DNA from: Phycisphaerales bacterium
GTDB taxonomy: Bacteria > Planctomycetota > Phycisphaerae > Phycisphaerales > UBA1924
DNA length: 34,323 bases
Direction: 5' to 3'
NCBI GenBank assembly: GCA_028284805.1
Contig: JANQQZ010000170.1
Span: 1-34,323 of the forward strand
Shown here: positions 1 through 7,675 of the stretch, piece after piece
Position numbering within the stretch: position 1 is the first letter of the stretch
Layout of the letters: each line of letters begins with the position of its first letter
Made by a program: the position numbers and the translations under genes
The notes under the pieces: generated by a model
The model's input: the letters and a program-made list of their open reading frames with translations, nothing else
What the model was told of the DNA's origin: nothing
The model's database searches: none

Positions 1-487
1 ACGGCGCTTCCGCGATCGTGGTCGGTGCCGGGCGCACAGGAGCGTTGGGCCACGCCGCCCAGATCGCGCCGAAGAACGCGACCGCGATGCAGGCCACCAG
101 CAGCGTGCCCACGGCGCGGGCCGGGAAACGGTGCCCGCGCGGGCGCACCACGCGGGCGCGGTGCAGCCTCGGGATCGCTCCGCCGCCCGACGCCTCGAGA
201 CGCGCCGCGAACTCGGGGTCGATCTCGCCCGTCACCCCCTGGTGCACCGTCGCCTCGACGAAGAGCGTGTCGGGCTCGAACGCGACCTGCTCGAGCTCGT
301 GCGCCAGCTCCCCGCGGTCGCCTCGCATCGCGAACACCGCGTCGCGCAGCTGCGTGTGCTCGCCCAGACGGCGGAGAACCTCGGCCGATCGCTCGACCGC
401 CAGCTCGCCCTCGATGAAGTCGAGCAGCTCGTCCTCAGCCAGCCCGCTCCGGGCGATGAGCGGCAGGATGTCAGGGTTGAAGGTCAT
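1..487 (-). CDS. Membrane anti-sigma-like protein, C-terminus cut by window edge
   Basis: Reading leftwards from ATG at 487, the frame stays open to position 1 (about 162 residues). The N-terminal 80 residues are acidic and helical (LAEDELLDFIEGELAVERSA, then LRRLGEHTQLRDAVFAMR), like the cytoplasmic part of putative zinc-finger anti-sigma factors. A basic stretch follows (RARVVRPRGHRFPARAV), then one membrane segment around residues 124-145 (TLLVACIAVAFFGAIWAAW), and the chain continues outside. The gene starts 25 bases after the stop of the ECF sigma gene, the usual place for its anti-sigma factor. The HxxxCxxC zinc motif of the classical family is absent; the only Cys seen is inside the membrane segment. 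The role is inferred from architecture and position. No clear Shine-Dalgarno is seen, so coupling to the sigma gene is possible. Confidence 0.7.
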   Translation of the reverse strand, partial: MTFNPDILPLIARSGLAEDELLDFIEGELAVERSAEVLRRLGEHTQLRDAVFAMRGDRGELAHELEQVAFEPDTLFVEATVHQGVTGEIDPEFAARLEASGGGAIPRLHRARVVRPRGHRFPARAVGTLLVACIAVAFFGAIWAAWPNAPVRPAPTTIAEAP

Positions 488-512
488 GCGGTCCGTGTCG
501 TCGCTCGCGTGG

Positions 513-1181
513 TTATCGATCTTCGTCCGTCTCGGCGTCCTGCCCCAGCCGCTCGGCACGGATCTGCTCGACGCCGCGACGCAGGGCGGCCCGCGCCCGG
601 AACAAGCGGCTCTTGATCGTGCCTCTCGCAACGCCAAGAACCTCGGCGATGCGACCGTACTCCAAACCCTGGGCGTCCCGGAGCAGCAGAATGCCCCTCT
701 GATCGAGGTCCAGGCGGTCGAGGGCCCGGAGCACGTCGGCCCGGTCCTCGTCTGCTTGGACGCCCGGCTCGGGCTCCGGTTCCGAGCCCTGCACCATCTG
801 ATTCCGGATCGACCGCGAGCCCGAGGCCCCGGGCCCGCCGATCGCCTCGTCGACCGACAGCATCTTCCGGCGTTGATCCCTCCGGATCCGGCTGATGCAG
901 GCGTTGTACGTCACCCGGAAGAGCCAGGTGCCCAGCCTGGCCCGGTCGTCGAAGGTGTCGAACCGGCTGATCGCCCGCACGATCGCCTCGTGGCAGACCT
1001 CGCGCCCGAGGTCGTCGGACCGGAGCGTTCGGCTCGCGAGCGAGCGCATCATGGGCTCGTAGACCTCGAAGACCCGCGTCCAGGCGCGCTTCCGCTGCTC
1101 GTCGGTCATCGCGGCGCGGACCGCGATCACCGCGGCGCGGTCGAAGTCGGCATCGGGCGTTGGGCGGTCGTCCCCGGTCAC
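513..1181 (-). CDS. RNA polymerase ECF-type sigma factor
   Basis: A 222-residue protein with both sigma-70 core regions. Region 2 is near residues 30-105 (FEVYEPMMRSLASRTL, then ARLGTWLFRVTYNACISRIR), and region 4 is near residues 155-210 (LDLDQRGILLLRDAQGLEY, then IAEVLGVARGTIKSRLFRAR), with the helix-turn-helix that reads the -35 element. The linker is rich in Glu and Pro. I chose GTG at 1181 because an open frame reaching 1331 would overlap the preceding gene and its extra residues look random; a later Met (MTDEQRKRAW) is possible. The gene lies 43 bases after the tautomerase-like gene and just before the anti-sigma-like gene. It probably directs a membrane-controlled stress or envelope regulon. 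The family is secure; the regulon is unknown. Confidence 0.9.
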   Translation of the reverse strand: MTGDDRPTPDADFDRAAVIAVRAAMTDEQRKRAWTRVFEVYEPMMRSLASRTLRSDDLGREVCHEAIVRAISRFDTFDDRARLGTWLFRVTYNACISRIRRDQRRKMLSVDEAIGGPGASGSRSIRNQMVQGSEPEPEPGVQADEDRADVLRALDRLDLDQRGILLLRDAQGLEYGRIAEVLGVARGTIKSRLFRARAALRRGVEQIRAERLGQDAETDEDR

Positions 1182-1224
1182 GGGGCGATGGTACCGCGGG
1201 CTGCGCGCGGGGCCGACGACCCCC

Positions 1225-1611
1225 TCATCGCTCCAGACGGCGCACCGACCCGCCTGTGAACACACGCCCCGAGCCGATCTCGTCATAGACCACGAACGGC
1301 GCGTCGGGGTCCAGCCCGAGCCCCTCGGCAAGCGTGTGCGCCGCGGCCATCAACGCCGACTCGATCGCCCGCTCGTCGCGCCCCTCGAACGCGAGCAGAC
1401 GCACGATCGGCGGATGCGTGGCGCGCCTGGGTCCGTCCGCCACGTCATCGCCCTCTGCGTACCGCCCGGGCTCGATCGTGCTCCAGGTCGACCAGACCTG
1501 CGCGGGCTCGCACCCGAGTTCATCGGCAACCCTCGCGTTCACCGAGGCGAGCACCTGACCGACCGAGACGCCCGGGGGCGGCTCGAACCACTGGATCTGC
1601 AGAACGGGCAC
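1225..1611 (-). CDS. Tautomerase-superfamily-like small protein
   Basis: A 128-residue protein starting GTG-CCC, so the mature chain would begin with Pro after Met removal, as in 4-oxalocrotonate tautomerases, where Pro1 is the catalytic base. The N-terminal strand (PVLQIQWFEPP), helix (LASVNARVADELGCEP) and following AQVWSTWSTIEPGRYAEGD resemble one tautomerase repeat. The second half (PPIVRLLAFEGRDERAIESA, then LGLDPDAPFVVYDEIGSGRV) looks like a second beta-alpha-beta unit that has lost the leading Pro. The substrate is unknown. It lies 18 bases after the LolA-like gene and 43 before the sigma gene, so one transcript is plausible. The fold assignment is by pattern only. Confidence 0.6.
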   Translation of the reverse strand: MPVLQIQWFEPPPGVSVGQVLASVNARVADELGCEPAQVWSTWSTIEPGRYAEGDDVADGPRRATHPPIVRLLAFEGRDERAIESALMAAAHTLAEGLGLDPDAPFVVYDEIGSGRVFTGGSVRRLER

Positions 1612-1629
1612 CGGGTCGCACCCGCGGGC

Positions 1630-2424
1630 TCAGAGATCGCCCGGCGCGTCGAACGTGCCGGCGTCGAACTCCGGGTTCAGCTCGACGGTCTCGAACGTGA
1701 GTTCCTGCTGGAAGCCCTGCTGGGTCAACATGAGCTTGGTCGGGAACTTCATGCCGTCGAACTCCTTGTAGTCGAGGAAGGTGACCTCGTTTCCGAAGGT
1801 GTCCGAGCCCGGCGCGGTGCGGGTCTTCTCGGCGTGCTGGAGACCGGTCTCGATGTTGTAGTAGCCGATGGACTCTGTGCCGCCGACGCTGACAAGCTCG
1901 ACGACGTAGCACTCGGTGCCCCCCAGGTCCTCGGTACCCGTGGTGGTCGCGGACTCGTAGCGCTCGCGCGGGGAGTAGCGGGCGTGGAAGTCGGCGCTCT
2001 CGATCATGTCCTGGGCCTGCGCGTCGGGCACGATCACGGGCTGCCCCCCGGGCTGGCTGGCCCAGGCTCGCTCGCCGTCGGTGCCCTGCACCATGTTGCC
2101 GAAGCCGGTGATCGAGATCTCGAGCAGCTGCTTGGCGGGCGGGGCGCCGGAGACGATGATGGTGCCGTTCATCCCCATCGCGGGCATCGCCATGGTGCCG
2201 GTCATGCGCAAGCCCTCGAGCTTCTTGCCGGCCTCGGCGCCGCCGATGGCCTCGACGTGGCGTTCGAGGATCTCGAACCCGTCGGGCAGATCCGCGGCGG
2301 CTTCGGCGGGCTGCGCCGCGCCGGACGCCGTCGCTTCGGCCTGAGCGAGCGCTGGCAGCGACAGCCCGGCGGTGAGCAGGAACGCGGCAGCCATGCGGGT
2401 GGTGCGAATCGTGGACATCGGCAT
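1630..2424 (-). CDS. Secreted LolA/outer-membrane-lipoprotein-sorting-like protein
   Basis: A 264-residue exported protein. ATG at 2424 is chosen because GGGGAG sits 7 bases upstream; a second ATG lies two codons later. The signal peptide covers about residues 1-28 (MAAAFLLTAGLSLPALAQA). The mature protein begins with an Ala/Glu-rich segment, then ILERHVEAIGGAEAGKKLEG, the typical opening of proteins with a LolA-like or zinc-peptidase-associated beta-sheet domain. Repeated strands follow (GTDGERAWASQPGG, TECYVVELVSVGGTESIGYY, FLDYKEFDGMKFPTKLML). The C-terminus is DAGTFDAPGDL, close to the common FDxPxxL ending of this group. It would bind a hydrophobic ligand or lipoprotein in the periplasm. 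The ligand is unknown. Confidence 0.7.
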   Translation of the reverse strand: MPMSTIRTTRMAAAFLLTAGLSLPALAQAEATASGAAQPAEAAADLPDGFEILERHVEAIGGAEAGKKLEGLRMTGTMAMPAMGMNGTIIVSGAPPAKQLLEISITGFGNMVQGTDGERAWASQPGGQPVIVPDAQAQDMIESADFHARYSPRERYESATTTGTEDLGGTECYVVELVSVGGTESIGYYNIETGLQHAEKTRTAPGSDTFGNEVTFLDYKEFDGMKFPTKLMLTQQGFQQELTFETVELNPEFDAGTFDAPGDL

Positions 2425-2545
2425 CGGAGGACTCCCCTCGGGGTGGCTTGAATCGTCGTGAATCGGTATCGGCTCGGCACTCCCCTGGCCGGGCCCTGGT
2501 GTTCTTTCCGCTCGCTCGCCGGCGGGTTTCAACAGTAGACCCGCG

Positions 2546-3256
2546 TCAGGCGGGTTCGCCCGGCGTTTCTACCCGATCCCGCCTGAGTTGGAGCCACGAC
2601 AGCGTGTGGAAGAAGATCGCGTAGGGCACAAGGAACAGTGGGATCAGGCCTGTCGGGTAGGTCAGCACGGTGCTGCGGGCGTCCGACTCGAAGATCTGCT
2701 GGGGCCCGTCGCCCGAGGTCACGCCGAAGAACAGCGCGGAGAGAAAGTCGGCCATCCCGACGACGATGACCGCCAGGACCCACCCAGGCGCGACCGCGCC
2801 GCCCCGGGCGCTCAGCAGCGCCGCGAGCGCGACGAGTGCCGCCAGCACGTCGCCGATGCCCGCGGGGTAGGCGAACGCGCCGGGCAGGTTGCCCCGCGCC
2901 AGTTCGATGAGGAACACCCCGCCGATCGCGCGCCAGAGCTGCATCCCGACGAGCCACCGCTGCGAGAGCGGGCGGGCCATCACGCGCTTCCGGAATGCGA
3001 TCAGCAGCGCCGAGGGCGTGATCCAGCAGACGGGCACGACCAGGTTGCCCGCGGGACCGAGCGACGCGGGCACGCCCGCGAGGCAGAACCACGTCATCAC
3101 CGCGCCCCACACCAGGAAGAGCGACGCGAGCACCGCGCCCGTGCGCACCGACGCACCGCTGAACACGAACGTCGCGAGCAGATGCAGCGGCGTGGCCATC
3201 ATCGCGGCCGAGACCACGATCACGGTGACCGGGGACGCGTCCATCATCTCGTACAT
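2546..3256 (-). CDS. Multi-pass membrane protein beside an HxlR regulator
   Basis: A 236-residue integral membrane protein with six or seven hydrophobic segments (for example VIVVSAAMMATPLHLLATFV, AGNLVVPVCWITPSALLIAF, GWVLAVIVVGMADFLSALFF). I do not recognise a named family. The start at 3256 (MYEMMDAS) leaves 4 bases after the HxlR stop; a longer frame to 3382 would run through the regulator. The tight spacing means it is cotranscribed with, and probably controlled by, the HxlR protein. Short loops and scattered polar residues fit a small-molecule transporter or an enzyme acting in the membrane, but no catalytic motif is visible. Confidence 0.75.
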   Translation of the reverse strand: MYEMMDASPVTVIVVSAAMMATPLHLLATFVFSGASVRTGAVLASLFLVWGAVMTWFCLAGVPASLGPAGNLVVPVCWITPSALLIAFRKRVMARPLSQRWLVGMQLWRAIGGVFLIELARGNLPGAFAYPAGIGDVLAALVALAALLSARGGAVAPGWVLAVIVVGMADFLSALFFGVTSGDGPQQIFESDARSTVLTYPTGLIPLFLVPYAIFFHTLSWLQLRRDRVETPGEPA

Positions 3257-3260
3257 GCCA

Positions 3261-3635
3261 TCAACTCCGTGGCGCGGCCGTGGGTTCGCTGGCGGGCGCG
3301 AGCCGGGCCTCGGTCCCCTCGATGTGCTTGAGCCCCCACCGCGCCACCGCGCCGAGCACGGGCTCCAGCGAGCGTCCCTCATCCGTGAGCCGGTACTCCG
3401 CCCGGCGCTTGCCCTCGGGCACTGCCCGCTCGACGAGGCCCCGGTCGACGAGCCAGGCCAGACGGTCGGCGAGGATGTTGGTCGCGATCGACTCGGGCGA
3501 GCGCACGAACTCCGAGTACCTGCGCTTGCCCGCGAACAGGTCGCGGATCACCAGCACCGTCCAGCGATCGCCCAGCAGGTCGAGCGTGCAGGCGATGGGG
3601 CAGCAGGATCGGCGGGCGGGCTCGGGCGGGGCCAT
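3261..3635 (-). CDS. HxlR-family transcriptional regulator
   Basis: A 124-residue winged-helix regulator of the HxlR/MarR-like group. It begins with the family's Cys-containing N-terminus (RRSCCPIACTLDLLGDRWTV), followed by LVIRDLFAGKRRYSEFVRS, ILADRLAWLVDRGLVERAV and the wing KRRAEYRLTDEGRSLEPVLG. In related regulators such as YodB and HypR an N-terminal Cys senses quinones or disulfide stress; here two adjacent Cys and one more within 5 residues could do this. ATG 3635 has GAAGGAG 5 bases upstream. It heads the transcript with the membrane protein at 2546-3256. A 13-base perfect dyad 32 bases upstream is a candidate operator. Confidence 0.92.
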   Translation of the reverse strand: MAPPEPARRSCCPIACTLDLLGDRWTVLVIRDLFAGKRRYSEFVRSPESIATNILADRLAWLVDRGLVERAVPEGKRRAEYRLTDEGRSLEPVLGAVARWGLKHIEGTEARLAPASEPTAAPRS

Positions 3636-3666
3636 GCACGCTCCTTCGACATTCCGTCCAAATCAG

Positions 3667-3679
3667 TTGCATATTGCAA
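3667..3679. promoter_or_regulatory. Inverted repeat, candidate HxlR operator
   Basis: The sequence TTGCA-TAT-TGCAA is a perfect 5-3-5 dyad in the 107-base gap between the HxlR gene and the divergent AlkC-like gene. The surrounding bases are clearly more A/T-rich than the rest of the window. Autoregulation from such a site is usual for the family. Binding here is inference. Confidence 0.45.
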
Positions 3680-3742
3680 GCAAAAAGATTGCCCGAGCAC
3701 CCGCGAACTCGGCTCGGCCCATCGGAGCACCAACCATCGGGC

Positions 3743-4516
3743 ATGCCGATCGACCCGGACCGCACAGGCCCCTCGCGCCCCTCAGACGTCGAGCCCGAGG
3801 TGCGTGAGTCCCTCTCGCGGGGCGAGATCGCCTCTGTGAACCTCGCCGAGAGCCTGGCGGTGGAGTTCCACGTGCTGCTCTTCCATGCGTGCCCATCGAT
3901 CGGGGAACCCGCGATCGAACGGATGGCGGGCGCCGCGGGCGAGGGCATCACCAAGCGCATGAGGCTCGCTGCCGAGCTGCTGCTCGGGCGTTTCGGGCCA
4001 GGCGTCATCGATGATCTCGCGGGGCACGCCTCCGATACCGTCCGCGGGTGGGCGTGCACGATGATCGGGCTCGTGCCCGACCACTCGCTCGGGGAACGGC
4101 TCGACGCGATCCGCCCGCTCGCGGACGACGCGCACTACGGCGTGCGCGAGTGGGCGTGGATGGGCGTCCGACCTCACATCGTCGACGACCCGACCAACGC
4201 CATCGCGCTGCTCACCCCCTGGACCGCGAGCCACCGCGCGTGGCTCCGGCGCTTCGCCGTCGAGTCGACGCGCCCGCGAGGCGTGTGGTGCGCGCACGTC
4301 GCAGAGCTCAAGGCCGACCCCGCACCGGGCCTGCCGCTGCTTGAGCCGCTCCGCGCGGACCCTGAGAAGTACGTGCAGGACGCCGTTGCCAACTGGCTCA
4401 ACGACGCGGGCAAGACCAATCCGGATTGGGTGCTCGCCCTCACCGGACGCTGGCTGGACGAGAGCGACACGAAAGCGACTCGGCGGATCGTGAACCGCGC
4501 CAGGCGCAACCTGTGA
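3743..4516 (+). CDS. DNA alkylation repair (AlkC/AlkD-like) HEAT-repeat protein
   Basis: A 257-residue helical-repeat protein of the DNA alkylation repair family, whose members remove 3-methyladenine and related bases. Helical pairs run from about residue 30 to the end. The recognisable part is the C-terminal half: ASHRAWLRRFAVESTRPRGV, LPLLEPLRADPEKYVQDAVA, then NWLNDAGKTNPDWVLAL and a closing TGRW. This matches the family's pattern of (E)xxRPR, DPxxYVxxxVANxLND and hPxxVLxLxxRW. The usual RPRLPW is RPRGVW here. ATG 3743 (MPIDPDR) is preferred over an upstream ATG at 3674, which would place the operator dyad inside the gene; its ribosome site is weak. It is divergent from the HxlR gene and overlaps the next gene by 4 bases. 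Confidence 0.78.
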   Translation: MPIDPDRTGPSRPSDVEPEVRESLSRGEIASVNLAESLAVEFHVLLFHACPSIGEPAIERMAGAAGEGITKRMRLAAELLLGRFGPGVIDDLAGHASDTVRGWACTMIGLVPDHSLGERLDAIRPLADDAHYGVREWAWMGVRPHIVDDPTNAIALLTPWTASHRAWLRRFAVESTRPRGVWCAHVAELKADPAPGLPLLEPLRADPEKYVQDAVANWLNDAGKTNPDWVLALTGRWLDESDTKATRRIVNRARRNL

Positions 4517-4929
4517 CGCGCGAGGAAGCCGAACCGGTCACCGGCGTGCTGCGCCCGCCCGGCGGCGAGTGCCCCTTCTGCGGCTACCCGCTCGGAGGGC
4601 TCGACGATCTCGATGTCCGCCGCTGCCCCGAGTGCGGCGAGCCGATCACAGCGGGCAGCTACGACCGAGCCCGCCCGCGCCGGCTTGAGCGGGTTGCCGT
4701 CGCGGGGCTGTTCGTCTCGGGGTTCGTCCTCTCGACGACGGTTGTCCTGAGCATCATCGGCATCCCGATGATCCTGCTCGGCATCGCGGTGCTGGGGACA
4801 CCCGGGGGCGTGGGGCCGAGGTACAGGAGGTTCCTGCTCGGTGCCGCGGTCTTCAGCTGGCTCCCCTCGCTCATCGGTGGGCTGGTCCTGCTCGGGTACC
4901 TGCTCCGAGAGGCGGGCCTGCTCCCATAG
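4513..4929 (+). CDS. Zinc-ribbon membrane protein, two TM segments
   Basis: A 138-residue protein. GTG at 4513 overlaps the TGA of the preceding gene (GTGA), which implies translational coupling; the longer frame from 4426 would lie inside the repair gene. A zinc ribbon sits at residues 20-44: CPFCGYPLGGL, then RRCPECGEPI, giving four Cys in two CPxCG knuckles. Two hydrophobic segments follow (VAGLFVSGFVLSTTVVLSII with IPMILLGIAVLGTPG, and LLGAAVFSWLPSLIGGLVLL). Proteins with a CPxCG ribbon in front of a few TM helices are common in planctomycetes and have no known function. A larger relative is at 6902-7675. Confidence 0.75.
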   Translation: MTREEAEPVTGVLRPPGGECPFCGYPLGGLDDLDVRRCPECGEPITAGSYDRARPRRLERVAVAGLFVSGFVLSTTVVLSIIGIPMILLGIAVLGTPGGVGPRYRRFLLGAAVFSWLPSLIGGLVLLGYLLREAGLLP

Positions 4930-4960
4930 ACTCCCTCTGTATACAGAAGGGATCCATCCA

Positions 4961-6817
4961 ATGAGCATCGCCGACACCACCGAGACGTTCGCCGCCGCCC
5001 CCGACTTCGAGATGGCCCGCGAGATCAGCCCCCGCCGTCACTCGACCGAGTCCGCCGACGTCGCGGGGCTCGTCCGCGAGCAGCTCGAGTACTTCGGCGT
5101 CGACCCCGAATCCGCCTACGGCCAGCGTCTCGCGCTCATCGCGACCCATCTCTACGCCGGGCACGCCGACCTGCGTGAGCTCTACGAGCTGGGTGTCAAG
5201 GAGCTCGCGGGCCTGCCGCGCGACAACCGCGTGCAGCGGTTCGCGGCCCAGAAGTTCCTCGCCTACCAGCTCGCCAAGATGCTCGACACCCTCCAGCAGC
5301 ACAGCCGCAAGACGTACCAGAGCGTGGTGAACGACCCGAGCAACCGCAGCCGCAAGGGCCCCTACCCGGTCTTCGACAACGTCACCGCGCTCTTCAGCGC
5401 GCAGCCCGTCATCACGCGGACCGCGACGTACATCTACGCCTGCGCCGAGTGGGTCGAGGACGCCTTCCAGGGCAAGGAGCTCATGCTCGAGATCTACTCG
5501 CGCCTGCTCAACCCGACCAACGTCGCGCTCGCCAACCACATCGTCGATGTCGAGGCGGGCGAGCTCGCGGGCGAGTACTTCGCCTGGAACTTCAACTCGG
5601 GCATGGCCGCCGTCGACGGCATCCTCAGCCACCTCGTGGGCTACCAGGACATCATCCTCGCCAGCCGCAACGTCTACGGCGGGACCTACCAGCTCTTGGT
5701 CGACTGGTTCGGCAAGCACTCGAACCTGAATGTGGGCATCGAGTTCTTCGACGGGTTCGACGAGGCCGCGTTCAACGACGCCCTCGAGAAGACCAAGGCC
5801 AAGTACGCCGACCGGCTCGCGAAAGGACGCCAGATCTACGTCTACGTCGAGAGCCCCTGCAACCCGCACGGCAACGTGCTCGACGTGCCCGCGATCTGCA
5901 AGAAGGCGCACAGCGAGAAGATGACGGTCATGTGCGACTCGACCGTCGGCACGCCCTTCCTGCACCGCCCGCTGCGCAAGGCCGACCCGATGGAGCGGCC
6001 CGACTTCGTCATCCACAGCTACACCAAGGACCTCGCCGGGCACGGCTCGACCACCGCGGGCGTCGTCATCGGGCGCAACGAGCGCATGTTCATGCCCAAG
6101 CACGGCAGCATGGTCGGCAAGGACGTCGACGGCTCCGAGCGCACCTTCACCGACGAGGACACCCTCTTCTGGAACGTCTACTACATCAAGGGCGCGTTCC
6201 TCGACTCCGAGAAGGCCTTCGAGGTCCTCAACGGCATGCACACCCTCGAGCTGCGCATGCTCCAGAAGTGCATCAACACGCTCACCTTCTGCGAGTGGCT
6301 CAGCAAGCACCCGCAGATCAACGTCAACGGGCCCGCCAACCCGAAGAACCCGACCGCCAAGATCGCCGAGAAGTGCCTCTACATGGGCCTGCCCGCGCCG
6401 CTGTTCACGTTCGACTTCGAGGGCGACGGCACGAAGCCAATCTTCAGCCGAGGCGTGTTCAAGCGATTCTTCGACATGCTCGACCCCGCCTTCGGGCACC
6501 AGGTCAGCCTGGGCCAGCCCAACACGGTCTGCCTGTGCCCCGCGATCACGAGCCACAGCGAGATGTCGCTCGAGGCGCTCAAGGACGCGGGTATCGCGCT
6601 GACGACGACGCGCGTCGCCGTGGGCACCGAGGACCCGCGCACGCTGATCGCGCATCTCATGAGTGCCGCCCGCATGACGCTCGACACCGAGGTGCCCGGC
6701 TTCAGCGACGGGTTCGCGGGCTGCGACGCGATCGACGAGATCTACCAGCGCCACTACAGCAACGTGCACGCGATGTACGCCCAGAGCCTGCCCAAGTGCT
6801 CGGAGCTGATGAAGTAG
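4961..6817 (+). CDS. Cys/Met-metabolism PLP-dependent enzyme with long N-terminal extension
   Basis: A 618-residue fold-type I PLP enzyme of the trans-sulfuration group (cystathionine gamma-synthase, gamma/beta-lyase, methionine gamma-lyase). The core begins near residue 180: YSRLLNPTNVALANHI, then FNSGMAAVDGILSHL and ASRNVYGGTYQLL (phosphate and cofactor stacking region). YVESPCNPHGNVLDV and MCDSTVGTPFLHRP supply the cofactor Asp, and HSYTKDLAGHGST carries the Schiff-base Lys, residue 356. The C-terminal domain ends in TTTRVAVGTEDP. Family members have about 400 residues; this one has about 180 extra at the N-terminus, mostly helical. ATG 4961 follows AGAAGG by 10 bases. The exact reaction cannot be read from the sequence. 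Confidence 0.88.
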   Translation: MSIADTTETFAAAPDFEMAREISPRRHSTESADVAGLVREQLEYFGVDPESAYGQRLALIATHLYAGHADLRELYELGVKELAGLPRDNRVQRFAAQKFLAYQLAKMLDTLQQHSRKTYQSVVNDPSNRSRKGPYPVFDNVTALFSAQPVITRTATYIYACAEWVEDAFQGKELMLEIYSRLLNPTNVALANHIVDVEAGELAGEYFAWNFNSGMAAVDGILSHLVGYQDIILASRNVYGGTYQLLVDWFGKHSNLNVGIEFFDGFDEAAFNDALEKTKAKYADRLAKGRQIYVYVESPCNPHGNVLDVPAICKKAHSEKMTVMCDSTVGTPFLHRPLRKADPMERPDFVIHSYTKDLAGHGSTTAGVVIGRNERMFMPKHGSMVGKDVDGSERTFTDEDTLFWNVYYIKGAFLDSEKAFEVLNGMHTLELRMLQKCINTLTFCEWLSKHPQINVNGPANPKNPTAKIAEKCLYMGLPAPLFTFDFEGDGTKPIFSRGVFKRFFDMLDPAFGHQVSLGQPNTVCLCPAITSHSEMSLEALKDAGIALTTTRVAVGTEDPRTLIAHLMSAARMTLDTEVPGFSDGFAGCDAIDEIYQRHYSNVHAMYAQSLPKCSELMK

Positions 6818-6901
6818 CACGAACCGCCTTGGTGTCGTGACGTACATTGTGCAGCGACCGCATCTCGTCGGGGCTTAAACGGCCGCGATGGGAGACGCTG
6901 G

Positions 6902-7675
6902 ATGGATGCCATCACGCCCGTACTCGCGTGCAGAAGGTGCTGGTACATCGGAGGGCCGGAGCCCGAGGGGTACCTGCTCGCTGTCGCCGCTTGGTGCATC
7001 CCGATTGTCTTCGGTCATCTTCGACGACGCACGAATCTGATCGTCTCGCCCGCCTCACGGTGCATCCGCTGCGCCTACGACATGGCGGGGCTGCGCCCCG
7101 CCGCTGCATGCCCGGAGTGCGGCGAGCCCGACGCCGCGCGCAGCGAAAGCCGGTTCACCGAGTTCAACCCGGCTCCGTCGCGCTTGTTGTTCACACTGAT
7201 CGTAAGCCTGTTCGTCATCGCCGCAAGCTGGACAGGATGGTCGCAACTGCTGTGGCGTTGGTTCCACTCGCTCGAACACGGGCGGTGGCGCGGCGAGCAC
7301 CTGTGGCCCCCGCAGCACGCCGCGGTCGTAATCGGCCTCGTGCTCGTCCCGTGGCTCGCGCTCACGCTGAGGGCTCGGTGCGCAAGGGGGATCCTGCTCA
7401 CGTCGGTGCTCGCTGGCGCCGGGTTCTGGTTTGCCGCCCCACCTGGCATGCACCTCGCCTGGCAGATCGATCACCTCTACCCCGATGGCTACGCGCCAGC
7501 ACTGACCATGCTCGGGGGCCTGATGGTGGGATTCGCCCTGGGCCGAATCCTCTGTCGGCTGCCGGCTATGCTCCGGCTCCGGAGGATCCGATCATCGCGC
7601 GCCGCACGTTCAACCGAGCCTGTCTCCTCGTCGCCGCGACCCTCGCGGGCGGGTGCTCGCCCCACTACGCCCTGA
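6902..7675 (+). CDS. Zinc-ribbon membrane protein, about five TM segments
   Basis: A 257-residue protein with an N-terminal hydrophobic segment (YLLAVAAWCIPIVFGHL), then a zinc ribbon (CIRCAYDMAGLRPAAACPEC) at about residues 57-76. Four further membrane segments follow (LLFTLIVSLFVIAASW, AAVVIGLVLVPWLALTL, ILLTSVLAGAGFWFA, ALTMLGGLMVGFALGRIL). ATG 6902 has GGGAG 7 bases upstream. It shares the ribbon-plus-TM layout with the gene at 4513-4929 on the other side of the PLP enzyme. The last 30 or so residues are Arg/Ser/Pro-rich and overlap the following lipoprotein in another frame, so that tail may not be conserved. Function unknown. Confidence 0.7.
   Translation: MDAITPVLACRRCWYIGGPEPEGYLLAVAAWCIPIVFGHLRRRTNLIVSPASRCIRCAYDMAGLRPAAACPECGEPDAARSESRFTEFNPAPSRLLFTLIVSLFVIAASWTGWSQLLWRWFHSLEHGRWRGEHLWPPQHAAVVIGLVLVPWLALTLRARCARGILLTSVLAGAGFWFAAPPGMHLAWQIDHLYPDGYAPALTMLGGLMVGFALGRILCRLPAMLRLRRIRSSRAARSTEPVSSSPRPSRAGARPTTP
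7581..7585 (+). promoter_or_regulatory. Shine-Dalgarno GGAGG placed before an ATC codon
   Basis: GGAGG lies 5 bases before ATC 7591 and 8 before a second ATC at 7594. No ATG, GTG or TTG lies in that frame between here and the lipoprotein signal sequence. This site decides the start of the lipoprotein at 7591-7860. Confidence 0.5.

Noticed and set aside
2522-2544. GCGGGT/ACCCGC stem between two minus-strand genes
   Set aside because: Six pairs with an 11-base loop and no T-run; too weak to call a terminator.
4871-6847. Minus-strand open frame of 658 residues opposite the PLP enzyme
   Set aside because: Antisense artefact; low-complexity Val/Glu/Arg/Leu composition and no motif, while the plus strand has all active-site motifs.
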